Part shown: positions 11,103-21,850 of the stretch, one piece after another
How positions within the stretch are numbered: the stretch's first letter is position 1
How the letters are laid out: each line of letters starts with the position of its first letter
Assembly (NCBI GenBank): GCA_013399855.1
Contig: VXAY01002317.1
Span: 2,790,088-2,854,087 of the forward strand
Reading direction: 5' to 3'
Source of the DNA: Oxyruncus cristatus
Lineage: Eukaryota > Chordata > Aves > Passeriformes > Cotingidae
DNA: 64,000 nucleotides
The notes under the pieces: generated by a model
Told to the model about the DNA's origin: nothing
What the model saw: the letters and a program-made list of their open reading frames with translations, nothing else
Databases searched by the model: none
Translations under genes and position numbers: made by a program

Positions 11103-13074
11103 TTTGTTCCGGCCTCACGAACAGTCAGCACTCTGCTCCCTACCTGTTCCCCACCCCTCTGTGCACAGCAGGGCCTCCTCCGCCTGAGGAGGAACCGGGT
11201 CACCACCGCTAGCTTTGAATCTGCAGATCAAAGCAGCATGATCCTGGCCAGCCCTGGGACTGGCCTGCAGCTGGGCTGGAGTGGCTGTGCCAAGAAGAGG
11301 GAGAAGAAAAGCAGACAGATGCCTGGGGCACCAAACCTGCTCCAGTAGGACGCTCTTTGTGTGCAGCGTGTGCTCAGCTGGGATGATGTTAGGACCTTTC
11401 TGCTGGTGCTTTTTGAACCCACTGAAAATACTCGTAGTATTTTTGATTTGGGGTGGGGGGGATTAAGAGCAGCAGCTGTTTTGGGTAAGGGTATTCTGGC
11501 TAGCTTGTGGATGGCCCATGCCAGTGACATTGACATGGCGGTGGAACAAGGCACTAAACCCTACACCGTCTGCAGCCTGCGTGGGGAGGACGCACCTGGG
11601 TGCTGCATCATCTGCTCACTGCACCAAGCAGACCATAGCACATGGCCAGACCCTCAGCTGCCCACCTGTACCATGGGGCCAATAGCTGGCCACAGTGGGG
11701 AGCTGTGAGAGACCAGCACCGGACTGCCTATGCTGGGAAGGGGGAAACTGAAGCAGCAGCGCCTGAAAGAACTCTTCCAGCACAAGCAAGAAGGTCAGCT
11801 CAGACTAGAAACCCCAGCCTCTTGTGTTTCTCCCTGTAGCAGCTTCTAGTTGCACTGATGCAGGCTACAGGTGCCACTGCTCTCCTCCTGCCCCGAGAGT
11901 TGGCCTGCCACCCCACCCTGTGCCTCGTGCCTGGCTTGTCCTCCTCTTCTCCTAAGACATGAGTTTCCTACCTGGTGTCTGCTTTCCCCAGCTGCTTGCC
12001 AAGCAGCAAAGCTGCCCCATGGCCAGGCGTGGGAAGGGCCAAGCTGTTTGTTACCAATGCCCTTGCTATCCCCCCAGCCAGTCACCGTGTAAAACTTGAA
12101 GCAGAGCTGAGAGGCTCTAGGACTGCTCCTTTCATGCACTGGCGTGACCTGCACAACCCAGCCCCTGGTGATCGCCCTCATCTCTCAGTGCCTTCAAAGA
12201 GGCTCTTGATTGATGTGTTTCCCTGACTCACGAGCTTCAAGAGGCTTTGAAGACACTGGGCCAGGCTCTGATCTCTCTTAGGCTGATGCAAATCAGGAGC
12301 AATGGTGCTGACAACAGTGCAATAATCCACACTGATGTCAAGCCAGTAAAAATAAGAGCAGAAACAGAGTTTTGGTCTTTGCCTTGAAGGGATCTGAGCA
12401 GCACTATGAAGTAGAGAGCTGCAAACTTTGCAAAGAAAACTTAGTATAAAGCAAAGGACACTGTAGAAGGGCACTTGCCCTTTCCTGCAGCTAAGGAGGG
12501 AAGGGGTGTTAGGCTTTTTATCTCTCATCACTTAAGAAAAATAAGAGTGAGAGTTTGGTGAGAAACACAAACTTCAGCCAACGGCATCATCGTAGCCAGG
12601 ATTAGGCCTGGGGAAAGCCCCCTCACTGCTGGTTTCAGCCAGGCAGCAGCACACATGGGTGTAATTCACATTTCTTGTCTGAGACTGGCTGACAGCAGGA
12701 GAGCTGTAGGCAGAGCCTGGGTAACAAAGATTTCAGAGTGAGAGGAAGATGGGCTATCCCAGGACAAATCAGGCTGGGGGAGGCAAGAGCTGTGAATGTT
12801 ACCAGAGAGGCAGTACACCAAATGATGGGCATCCCCTTTTGCCTGGGGTGTGCCCAGTCTAGCAGCAAAGGCTGGTCCCAGACCTCAGAGAGATGCAGAG
12901 CAGGACTGTCACTCTCCTGCAGAGCTTGTGTGTGGAGGAGCGACAATCACCATGCCATGCAAAACCACTCACCTGCAGAGGGCCTGCCCACTGGTTGGCT
13001 CCTCAGGGCTGCCAGGGTCCCAGCCACTGCCAGCAGCTCCCCTTGTTCACAGCCCCCCTCTCGCTCTCTCCCAG

Positions 13075-13203
13075 GTGTGGTTTCAGAACCGGCGAGCAAA
13101 ATGGCGCAAGAGGGAGCGGTTCGGTCAGATGCAGCAGGTCCGGACCCACTTCTCCACTGCCTATGAGCTGCCTCTGCTGACCCGTGCTGAGAACTACGCC
13201 CAG
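13075..13203 (+). CDS. ALX4: ALX4 exon 3: end of homeodomain and linker
   Basis: This 129-bp exon (43 codons, phase 0 at both ends) follows CCCAG and ends at CAG before the donor GTAACT. It starts [20 protein letters not shown], giving homeodomain residues 47-60 (13075-13116). Gln50 and Asn51 are present in the recognition helix. It continues with [26 protein letters not shown] sequence (key parts [10 protein letters not shown] and TRAENYAQ), characteristic of ALX proteins. Gln50 gives the preference for palindromic TAAT sites bound cooperatively by paired-class dimers. Exon sequence and splice sites are intact. Confidence 0.97.
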
Positions 13204-15250
13204 GTAACTGCATTCCCCTGCCTGGGCCCATCTGTCCCAGTGCCTGCTGGACACACTGCCTCTGGTCCCAGTCCTCTCCAAGTCATGTTTCCTTTCTCAG
13301 GTTCATCCACCTGCCCTCAGGCAAGGTTGCAAGAATGCTGGTGGCAGGGCTATATATGTTGTCAAGCACTGAAGGGCTGGGAGTTTTTTAGTTGAGTATC
13401 CTGCCTAGCTCCCTTATGCCCTGGCCCAGGACAGCCATCTTTTAAAGCAGGTACCAAGCCCATGCCTGTATGACATAGTGCAGCACCCTTTGGGCACAGG
13501 TCACACTGCTCAGCACATCCTATTACACTGTCCTTCTCCCATCATGTGTGCTGCTGCCCACTAACTTCCCTACAGTTTGAAAAAGATCCAAAAGGCTAAT
13601 TTATGCCTAAAGAACACCAGTTCCCAGGAAGGTTTCCTGTTGCCATGTCTGGATTTCCATACCCCTTGGGCATGGTGCTTGGACAAAAGCATTTTTCCCC
13701 TGGCAAATTCTTACAGCCATCTCCCAGTGATGGGCTGTGGTACCTACAGCACACTTGATGATATCTGAGGATGCTTACCAATGGACTTGTAGGTTTATAC
13801 TCCAAAGGAAGTGAGGGGAGCAGCCTTGTTGGGGTACCTGAGGCTGCTTCTGGCTCCTTCTGCTTCAGGATCTTCCTGCCCTGAGCCTGGCAGCAGGTCA
13901 CACAGCTGCCTGAACTCCTTAGCTTCCTGTCCTGGAAAACCTGTCACCAAAGTAACCTCCTAAGCACTCAGCCAATCCCCATTTCACAACACTGCCTTCA
14001 GACAATGCCAGCCAGACAGGTGTTTGTTAGATCAAGGGCTAGGCTGTGCCCCCGCAAAGCACTCCTTCCATCCTGCACTCCTCTTCCCACCACCCAGAAT
14101 TTGCTCAAGGGCAGAGTTCTGCAGCTGTGATGCTCTGAACCTGACTGTCCTCAGATGTGCTGGGAGTCCTCCCTCCCTGACTCCCTGGCTGTCAGGTACT
14201 TCCCTATCCAGTGCTCTACCAGTGCTCCACCGCAGCCAAGCCAGGAGCATTTGACCTCTCTCCTGCTTGGCGTCTCCCCCAAACTGAACAAGAAGCCCTT
14301 ATGAAATAGCTGAGAGATGCCAAAGCAGCTTTTCAAGCAGGGGACACTCTCAGCAGCATTTTCAGCATGCCCTTCTCTTGTCTTTGTAACTTACATTCCC
14401 TCCATACTGCTCTCTTCTCCCAGCACTAGAGATCAAAAATTTGAAAGGCAATTTGCTGGAGGTTAAGAGATCACAGAGTGGAGAGGTGCAGTGGGATAAA
14501 GGGCCCTTTGCCCTCTTGCTCCAGCCAGCTGCTCGTCTTCTCCCCACTGTCATCCTGCATGCCTATGTCCCTTCCTGCCACAGCACACCTATTCCCACTG
14601 CCAAATACCGAGTCCCCCTTTCTTCTTCTGCAGTATCATTTCATCAGTGATACTGCAGGAGCCCAGATGGTCGCTCGAGGTGGCCCTGCAGGGCTCTGCT
14701 CTGCAGAAGGGTGGACAATGCTGCCTTGATGGGCTGGGGGGAGGTGCCAGGAAACTGCCTGTGCTGGAGGCTGTAGGCAGCTCAGCTCCCACAGGCATGT
14801 CTGTGTGGTACAAAATAGCTCCTGTCTGGGCAAAGCTTCCCTGGGCTGGGGCAGAAGGGCTAGATCAGCAGCCTCGCAGCACCCCTTTCTGCCTGTTCCC
14901 TGTGTAATGGGTATGACCACAGAAACACCATGGATGACATAAGGTTTTCTGTGCTGAGAAAAGTGCTCATAGTGCAAATAAAGTAAGAGAAACGCCTGGG
15001 AGGGGAACAGGTAGAGAGATGCTATGGCAGAGGCTATGGCACAATCCTGCTCCCTGCAAGTTAGCCTCCTGCAGTCCCTGCCCCTGTCTGGGCTGGCATA
15101 CAGGTTTTGGAGTGGATCTGCTGGCTCGCACTGGCTGCCCCTCGCGCACAGCCCTTGTAGGGCTGGGCCTGGACACAATCCATCCCCCAGGTCAGCTGCT
15201 GGACACATCTTGCTCAGGGCAGCCCTGACACTTTTTTTTCCCACCCCCAG
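13204..15250 (+). other. ALX4: ALX4 intron 3
   Basis: This intron of about 2 kb has a GTAACT donor and a polypyrimidine tract with CCCCCAG acceptor. No repeat family or further exon was recognised. It contains a perfect 11-bp inverted repeat with a 9-nt loop at 14628-14658. Confidence 0.92.
14628..14658. repeat. Perfect short inverted repeat (hairpin) in ALX4 intron 3
   Basis: CTGCAGTATCA (14628-14638) and TGATACTGCAG (14648-14658) are perfect reverse complements around a 9-base loop. Two further G-T wobble pairs could extend the base of the stem. No gene or transposon explains it. Confidence 0.8.
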
Positions 15251-15574
15251 ATCCAGAACCCCTCCTGGATTGGCAACAATGGAGCTGCCTCCCCCGTGCC
15301 TGCCTGTGTCGTCCCCTGCGAGACGGTGCCCTCCTGCATGTCCCCCCATGCCCATCCCCACGCGGCCGGCGGTGTCTCCGAGTTCCTCGGCGTCTCCGGC
15401 CCTGGCAGCCACGTGGGACAGACTCACATGGGTGGCCTCTTCGGCACAGCCGGGATGAGCCCCAGCCTCAATGGCTACGAGCTGAACAGCGAGCCGGACC
15501 GCAAGACCTCCAGCATCGCTGCCCTGAGGATGAAAGCAAAGGAGCACAGCGCCGCTATCTCCTGGGCGACATGA
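15251..15574 (+). CDS. ALX4: ALX4 exon 4: C-terminal region with OAR domain, stop codon
   Basis: The terminal coding exon is 324 bp (107 codons and TGA at 15572-15574). It follows the acceptor CCCCCAG in phase 0. It begins [20 protein letters not shown] and passes through a Pro/Ser/Gly/His-rich transactivation-type region including [13 protein letters not shown]. It ends with the OAR (aristaless) domain, [18 protein letters not shown], around 15500-15560, and the C-terminus ISWAT. The OAR domain modulates DNA binding and transactivation in ALX/PRX/OTP-type proteins. Exons 2-4 here give about 254 residues, consistent with the C-terminal part of a roughly 400-residue protein. The exon is G+C-rich with many CpGs. 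Confidence 0.97.
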   Translation: MQNPSWIGNNGAASPVPACVVPCETVPSCMSPHAHPHAAGGVSEFLGVSGPGSHVGQTHMGGLFGTAGMSPSLNGYELNSEPDRKTSSIAALRMKAKEHSAAISWAT

Positions 15575-15957
15575 CAGGGCTGCAGCCCAGCGCCCGCCAC
15601 ACGGAGAGAGCACATAGGGACAGCTGAACAAATCCATCCGCTTGGACTCCAGACAGCAGTTGCCTCCTCGGGGATCTGAATGCAGCACTTTTAGCTACCC
15701 TAGGCATATAAAGTACATATGTTAATGTAAGTGGAGTGTTTCCAGCATGAACGTGGCAGCTCCCGGCTTCCTGGGATCGGGCAGGGAGAGGCAGCCTGTG
15801 GAGCAGCACCTCTTCCATCAAGATCTGGGATGAGATGCATCCCTCCTCACCGCCACCTCCCCAGTAACGTGGGCATTTTTTCTCCCTGCTATTTTTTCTG
15901 ACACGAGATCTGCCTTTCCAAAGAGCAAGAGCCCACGGGCTTTTCAACAGCTTCTCC

Positions 15958-16013
15958 CATCCCACCACCCACCCACACACCCATCCACACACATACTCTC
16001 TCTCTCACACACA
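15958..16013. repeat. CCCA/CACA/CTCT low-complexity tract
   Basis: This pyrimidine/CA-rich simple sequence of CCCACC, CACACA and CTCTCT units lies in the presumed ALX4 3' UTR shortly after the stop codon. Confidence 0.85.
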
Positions 16014-16474
16014 TGTTCTGCCCTGGGCAGGGGACTGGATGGGAACTCTGGCACCAGCAAAGAGACACCTCTCGTGCTGCTTGCATCATTTTAGTGGGAG
16101 CTATGGCCTCCCACAGCTGAGCGGTGACAGGGCTGGGAAGATAACCAAAGCTAGAAAGAAGGCAACATTAGCCCATCTCCTTCTACCCAGCTTTCTCTCC
16201 ATCTTCTAGTCTGAGATGAAGCACAGAGTTGTAGAAGCCCACGAAGGGGATCCCCTTCTACCCAACATGGCACAGTGCTATTATGCTGAGAGTCTTTGCC
16301 AGCCTTCTGGTGACCCAGACAGAGATGCATCCAAGCAGACAATATCTTCCCAAGCATGGCTCACTGCTCTGGGGAGCACTTGGGCTTTGCTTTGCCTGGG
16401 TGTGGTTGATGATGGGGCTCATGTGCATGGTGAGAAAGCAAAAGGCTTCCTCCAGCTTTCACTGGGTCAGCAAT

Positions 16475-16509
16475 CACTAACCTCAATTTAGAGACTAACC
16501 TCAATTTAG
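16475..16509. repeat. Short tandem duplication
   Basis: ACTAACCTCAATTTAG occurs twice in direct succession, separated by only two bases, within the presumed ALX4 3' UTR. It looks like a recent small tandem duplication. Confidence 0.8.
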
Positions 16510-18524
16510 TAGCTAAAGCAGGGAAGCACAATTGCTGTGTAAATTTGCAGGTCCCCAAAAAGACTGCTCTGAGAAACAGCTCAAGTGCTAGCACACAGCC
16601 ACAGTGGCATGAGACCATCAAGTTCCTCATATACCTTATCCTGGGGTCAGATACATGAAATGACAAGCCCTCCCTCAGCTCTCCACTCCAGTGCCTTGCT
16701 GCACCAACAGCTGCAGGCATCTCTGCACAAGAGATGGCACAGGGAACAGCCTGGGAAGGGATCCAAAGGTGGATGAGGTGATGCTGTCCGATCTCCAGCC
16801 ACCTTGGATCCTCTTCACCTTGCAGAGGAAGGAGGAGACACCAGAACTTGCCTGGTTTGTTTGAGCCAATGTGCCTCCCCATTTTCCCCTCCCAGTGCTC
16901 TTACCTGCACAGCACTGTTAAGTAAGATCTCCTTTGCAAGGGTAAACATTTTACAAGTTTTTCAATGATCTCACAGTGTTAGGAATAATTTGGGAACATC
17001 CTTTTACCCCACTGAAATACTACCAAGGGAAAGCTGAAAGTCAGCTGAGCACTATCACCGCCACAGTGTGGCTAGACAGGCTGGGCTTCGACTGGGGCAG
17101 CTGTCCTCAAGATTTGCAAGGGAACTATAGGATATTACTCACATAAAAACTGGTTTGTCACCCTGCCCTCTCTCCTCATGCATAGTGTTACGGGACCTTG
17201 TAGTTCAAGGTCCAGAATATCTAGTGGTCTTGGAAAAGACTTCAAATAAGCTACAACCAAATGTCAGGTTTCAGGTTAACAAGCTATACAAGTATTTCCA
17301 TAGTGTCTAGACTGTCATACACTACCTAAATGATACACCATTGCTAGGTCAAAAGTATATTTATTGGAATATGAAAAGACCAGTAGTACTGTGCCTTTTC
17401 TCTCTTCAGAAATGCTAAGAGATGCCTTCCCTGGCACGCACAGGAAGCCAGCGTGCATTTAACCACACCATCTACATGACCAGAGTCTCTCCCATCCCAA
17501 GAAGCCAGAATTTACATCCTAACCTAAACATTCAGCTGAGATGTTGGGCATGGTGGGTTAAATGCTAGAAGTGATGCTGATGACTGAACGGAGCAGGATC
17601 ATGCTGATCACTTGGAAGTGTACACCGGCCCCACTGCGTGCCCCAGAAGCCACTGAGGTTCCCTACCACCCAGGGACCAGTGGCAGGAGGCGATTTCTCC
17701 ATCAGATTTTGTGCAGGCAGCTGAGCGTGGTGTCAAGAGCATTTTCCCAGGTACACCAAAGAGCATGATGCTTCTCACAGTCAGCAGGCAATGTGTGAAG
17801 GGCCACTGCCCAAACAACCCAGTATCGTTACGGACAAGGCAAATTAGCAACAGGGAGAGCTAAGGAGAGGGTGATGGGGCAGGCAGGCACAGGGGAATGG
17901 GTCCTGTATGGCCTACAGGTACCAAAGGCAGCTCCAGCGGAGGGCTGTAGTTATTCAAGAATATAGCTGCATTCCCTATTGAAGTTAAATGGTAGCTTTT
18001 CCTCACAGACTTCCACAAGGCCAGGATTTCATCCAAGCTGTTTAATAACCCAGAGGATTAAGTGCTGTATCCCTGTCTTGTTAGAGACTCCTGGTAGCAG
18101 ACCTGGCATTCAGAGAGGCTTGTCCCCCACTTTCTCTCACCTTAAAATTTATGTGGAAAGCACATGTTGGACTCACTCAGTTTAATTTAAATGCCACTGC
18201 ACACGCCCAGCCCTCAGCCTCCCTGAAAGCATCACGAGGTGAGCGGGGATGTTGTTCCTTGGACCGCCCTACCGCAGGGCTCCTTCCTGCCCCCTGCCTT
18301 GGGCAGCCCTGCTGCTCACCAGGCTCTGCCCCACCTCTCCGGGTGCTGCTGCTATTCTGGCGAGCTCCCTTGTGGGTCATGCTGGAAGGTGTGCCCCTCA
18401 CAAATCTCCAAAAGCAGTTTATTCTGGCAGTGTTTAAGCTACATACGTCTGTATTTACACACATTTTTAAAATTTATTTCAAAGTTTTTTTAAAACTAGC
18501 TGTTAAATTAACATGAAAAACTGT

Positions 18525-18578
18525 ATAAATATATATATATACATACATACATATATATGTGTGTGTGTGTGTGTGTAT
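18525..18578. repeat. Compound AT / CATA / TG microsatellite
   Basis: A run of AT units passes into ACAT units, then AT again, then about nine GT units. This compound microsatellite sits in the A/T-rich block of the ALX4 3' UTR and is probably length-polymorphic. Confidence 0.95.
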
Positions 18579-18709
18579 CTTAACCTAGCCAGTCTGCAGC
18601 TACTGCATTTCTTAAGGGTCACAGGGTCAGTGCTGTTCTTGCAATCTCAAGTTACCATGATGATACCATTTTAATTATTATTATTGTTATTTTAATACCT
18701 TTCAATTCT

Positions 18710-18744
18710 ATTTATGACTTTCTTCTCTATTTATTTCTTATTTA
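18710..18744 (+). promoter_or_regulatory. ALX4: AU-rich element cluster in ALX4 3' UTR
   Basis: Three ATTTA pentamers (18710, 18729, 18740) lie within 35 bases in a T-rich context. Such clusters are typical of AU-rich elements that control mRNA stability. Activity depends on this region being transcribed as 3' UTR, which is inferred. Confidence 0.4.
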
Positions 18745-20320
18745 GTATTTTACTCCTGTCCATACATTGAGTTGCGATTCCCTGGTTTGGACTTGCCTTC
18801 AAAGCTGCAAGCTTTGTCCCCAGCCGCCACCAAAATGTCTCACAAGCCCCAGCTGCTCCGACACCTGCCATGCCCATAGCGGCATCCTCTGTGGATGCAG
18901 CCCAGCTAGCTGGACTTGCCCATCTGCTCTCTCCAGCCTCATGAAGGTAGCAAAATATTTCTCCCATGCAATCCTGGCCCTGCCTATGCAGCAGGTACCA
19001 TACATGGGGGCTGGCTTATGTTGCCCATGGTTAGAAACTACCAGAAATGTCCCAGAGCTTTGAGACCAGGAGGATGGATGTAAATAGTGAGGGCAGCACG
19101 GGTTCCTGGCACTTGTTTAAAAGTGGTTGGGTACCACTTGCTGCCAAGTACTCAGAGGCACTTCTTGCCTACAAGCAGTAGCAATTTGGTAGCAATTGCA
19201 AACCAGTGGTAAACCAGGCTTGGGCTTGCTGGGCCCTGCAGGGTCCAGACTCTTAAGAGCTGCTGTGCCTGAACAAGCTCATGGAGAGGAGCGAGACAAG
19301 GGCCAGGTCAGCCCTCAGGCATGTTGCCTGTTGCCAGCACTGCCGCCCACCTGTGCTCCCAGTGGGCTCTCCAGCCAGCAGCCAGGCTCCAGCTGCCCCT
19401 CTTGAATATGCTACTCAGTTCAGGTCTCAGTGCCCCAGCATCTAACAGGGTAGAGCTTATGGGGAAGAGTATCAAGACAGCAAGATGAAAAGAGAACCAA
19501 ACTCGTTCTCCTCTAGAGCCCATGGCAGAGTGTGAGTTTGCATCCCTGCCAGAACAGGCATCCCTGATGGAATGCATCTGGCCTGAGCCGTGAGTGTGGG
19601 CAGGGTGTTAGGGAAAGGCCATGTGTAGCGACAACATGTCACACGTGAGGTCGCAGAGCTGCAGCACACATGGCTCCACCTGCCCCATGAGCCACAGGCA
19701 CACAGCACAACCTGGGCCAGGTGTACCCGGTGTGCTGCACAGCAGTGCTGCCCGCTGGTTCTCTCCAGTAATGGAGGTGTTTTGGGGTGGGGAGGTGCGT
19801 TTCCTTGATTCCCAGAGCACAGTCAGACCGGGCAGCACGTTGTAAAACACTCTCCAAACAAACAAAGGCAAAAAGGTAGTTTCCTGGAAAAGGATTGAAA
19901 AAATAATCAAGCAGAGGCAGAGCTCCGTGTTTATTTTGCTACTCTGACTGACACAGCAAAAAGCAAACAGACCGAGGGAGAAATTAAACCCAAATGGGAA
20001 GGGAGTGAAATCAGATGGAAAGTCATTCAGTCCTTTGCAGCTTCCCGGAGGGCGCTGGGAAGAGGCGAGGGAGCGGCCTTGCACCCCCTTAACTCTTTGC
20101 TGGTAACACAGTTCCCCACTCCCCCCACATAGCTAGGTAGGTAGGTAGAGCTAGGACTTTTATACTACTGATTTTGAAGGACAGTTTTCAATGTATAATA
20201 ATATATCGGTTTAGGTGTGCAGTGTTTGAAAGAGAGACTGGGAGAAAGAAAGAAAACAAACCTCAATCAATATTATTGGTTTTTTGTTGTAACATATTGT
20301 AACCTTGTATAAACGCAACC

Positions 20321-20344
20321 TTTTTTTTTTTTTTTTTTTTTTTT
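20321..20344. repeat. Poly(T) tract of 24
   Basis: An uninterrupted run of 24 T residues in the distal presumed ALX4 3' UTR, without a recognisable flanking retroposon. Confidence 0.95.
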
Positions 20345-20386
20345 CTCTCTTTAGCTTACCAGCCTGGGGTAGAACATATAAGAAAA

Positions 20387-20392
20387 AATAAA
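20387..20392 (+). terminator. ALX4: Candidate proximal poly(A) signal for ALX4
   Basis: AATAAA is followed at 20424 and 20436 by ATTAAA variants and a T-rich stretch. It could serve as an alternative cleavage site upstream of the stronger site at 20768. Confidence 0.35.
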
Positions 20393-20616
20393 AAAGTTTT
20401 TAAAAAGTTCAGGAAAAAAAAGAATTAAAAAAATCATTAAAAATGTTGCCATGTGAGGTTTGTGCCATGCAATGTTATTGCCTATGCAACCATGTATTAC
20501 CTGTTCATTACAGTGGAATATTAAAAAAGAACAAACAGTCTCGCAGCTTGATTATTTTTAACTTTTTTGAAATAAGTTATTGCACTTGCAGGGTTTTGGT
20601 TTTTTTTTTTTCCTTT

Positions 20617-20639
20617 GGGGGGGGCGGGGAGGTGGAGGG
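20617..20639 (+). other. G-rich tract, possible G-quadruplex
   Basis: A G8-C-G4 run followed by GG and GGG tracts could fold as an RNA or DNA quadruplex. It lies about 150 bases before the distal ALX4 poly(A) signal. Confidence 0.35.
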
Positions 20640-20767
20640 CTGGAATTTCCAGTCACCAATTTTTATTTTTCTAGGTTTTGAAAGCAGTGACATGAGTGGG
20701 AAGGATCCTGCTTCCCAGTAACCCTGGCCAAGGGGGCACAAACACTGTTGTTGTTGTTTTGGTTTGC

Positions 20768-20773
20768 AATAAA
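20768..20773 (+). terminator. ALX4: Probable distal poly(A) signal of ALX4
   Basis: Canonical AATAAA is followed by a pyrimidine-rich stretch and then a GT-rich stretch (GGCTGGTTTGTTCCTG, about 20804-20819), the usual layout of a cleavage/polyadenylation site. After this point no 3' UTR-like features continue on the + strand. Confidence 0.55.
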
Positions 20774-21659
20774 CTCCTTCTCTTCTCTCCTCTCAACTGC
20801 AATCTGGCTGGTTTGTTCCTGACTCATGACAGATGAAATGTGATCAGAAGGGCCTCCAAAATCTCACGTTAATTGAAGTTGGCAAAAAATACTAACAGTG
20901 CCCTTTTGAACTGCTGACGCAGAGCAGAATGGATTAGCCGGGGGTAGATTAACAACAGGTGGCAGCTCACGGGCTGCTGCCTCTCCCCCTACAAAGAGAT
21001 GGTTAACAGCCAGCAACCAGGCGCAGGAGTGTCCTGCCAGCCAACTCCCAGCTAACAAGGGCCTCTCTGCCTTCAGAAGTGCATTCGGCATCTCTTGGCA
21101 TCCTCGCCAGACAGCACAGAGGGCACCCTGGCCACAGTGGATAGGACGATGGTCTCCTGTGCCTACTGCTCAGGAGCTGCTGCTTCCAGCAGAGCTTAAG
21201 CCTCACAGGGCTCCTGCAGGTCTCCCAGCCCTTCTCGAGCGGTCCTTAGTGAGGCAGCAGTTAATCACAGCTGACACGAGGAGAAGCTGACTTTACAACA
21301 AGATGCCACAGAACTGGGGACCCTCAGCCACACAGCTCCCTGTGCTATGGCATCACCCCTTTTATACAGCACAGTCACGCTTGGGGCAGCACAGCACAAG
21401 GCAGCCTGAAGTCCAAAGAGATGACACCCGGGGCTGGCAGTGGGGGGACTTTCCCTCCAAAAGTGCTCCTTTTTCCCACGTTCCCTCACGTTGTCACACT
21501 CCCTTCCCTCCCAGCTCCACCTTAGTAGAGGCATCCAGAGGCATCCAAGCCTTACCCACTCTCTCCTGCCCCATGGCTCTGATGGGTTCCCCAGAGGTGC
21601 CTGCCTGCAGACAGATGCTGCTCACTGGGCTGCAGGGCAGACTGAGCCCTCTAGGGCAG

Positions 21660-21850
21660 AATCATTTCTGAGGAGAAAAGACAACGCAGAAAAGACAAAC
21701 CAAGTCTTGCCAATACCACCTAAGGAGACTTTCTGCTGTGCCTTTTGCAACCGGACTTGTCTATCTCGCATTGGCCTTTTTAGCCATCAATGTGCTTGTA
21801 GCAAGAGTGGGTAGAGTCCTTCTCAAATCTTTGTTCGCGAAGCCTAGCCA
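21660..21850 (+). pseudogene. Retroelement ORF relic with C2HC zinc-finger end
   Basis: An open frame ends at a TAG at 21812-21814. Its last ~50 codons run from a basic stretch (RRKDNAEKTNQ) into CAFCNRTC, LSRIGLFSH and QCAC. The spacing is C-x2-C-x12-H-x3-C, a well-formed C2HC finger. The word SRIGL-x-SH after a Cys-rich start is, from memory, typical of the C-terminal finger in some LINE-type reverse transcriptase polyproteins. The DNA just after the stop (ATCTTTGTTCGCGAAG, then AGCCATGA) also resembles the tails of such elements. No reverse transcriptase domain is visible upstream, so this is a 5'-truncated fossil. The exact family is not identified. A chance match in unrelated DNA is less likely but possible. 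Confidence 0.5.

Larger units (their letters stand above)
5209..13074 (+). other. ALX4: ALX4 intron 2
   Basis: This intron of about 7.9 kb splits the homeodomain between residues 46 and 47. It has a GTACGG donor and a CTCTCCCAG acceptor. It carries one tRNA-Ile/CR1 SINE remnant (6088-6220) and clusters of E-boxes at 10021-10058 and 11086-11102. A composition-distinct stretch around 9040-9340 may be a conserved element. No additional exon was recognised. The long open frames, such as those around 9081-9629 and 12850-13395, have no recognisable domains; the latter is simply read through exon 3. Confidence 0.9.
15575..20795 (+). other. ALX4: Probable ALX4 3' UTR (long)
   Basis: No further acceptor-linked coding sequence follows the stop. 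A long 3' UTR is suggested by an A/T-rich block at about 18420-18760, several poly(A)-type hexamers between 20387 and 20524, and a well-formed AATAAA at 20768-20773 with a GT-rich stretch about 35 bases further. The block contains AU-rich ATTTA motifs and a CA/TG microsatellite. A length of about 5 kb is long but not unusual for developmental regulators. The true end and internal polyadenylation are unproven. Many short open frames inside it are not credible genes. Confidence 0.55.

Noticed and set aside
12850..13395. A 181-codon + strand frame containing ALX4 exon 3
   Set aside because: Only the 13075-13203 part matches ALX4. The ends are intron sequence read through consensus splice sites.
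14636..15688. A 350-codon open frame on the - strand spanning ALX4 exon 4 and its flanks
   Set aside because: It is antisense to an exon with strong homology-based support. G+C-rich coding sequence often leaves the complementary frame open. The translated product has no recognisable domain and runs across intron and UTR.
17160..17420. Possible DNA transposon or solo LTR-like stretch near 17.2 kb
   Set aside because: Texture differs slightly from the flanks, but no terminal repeats or target-site duplications could be found. It lies within the presumed ALX4 3' UTR.
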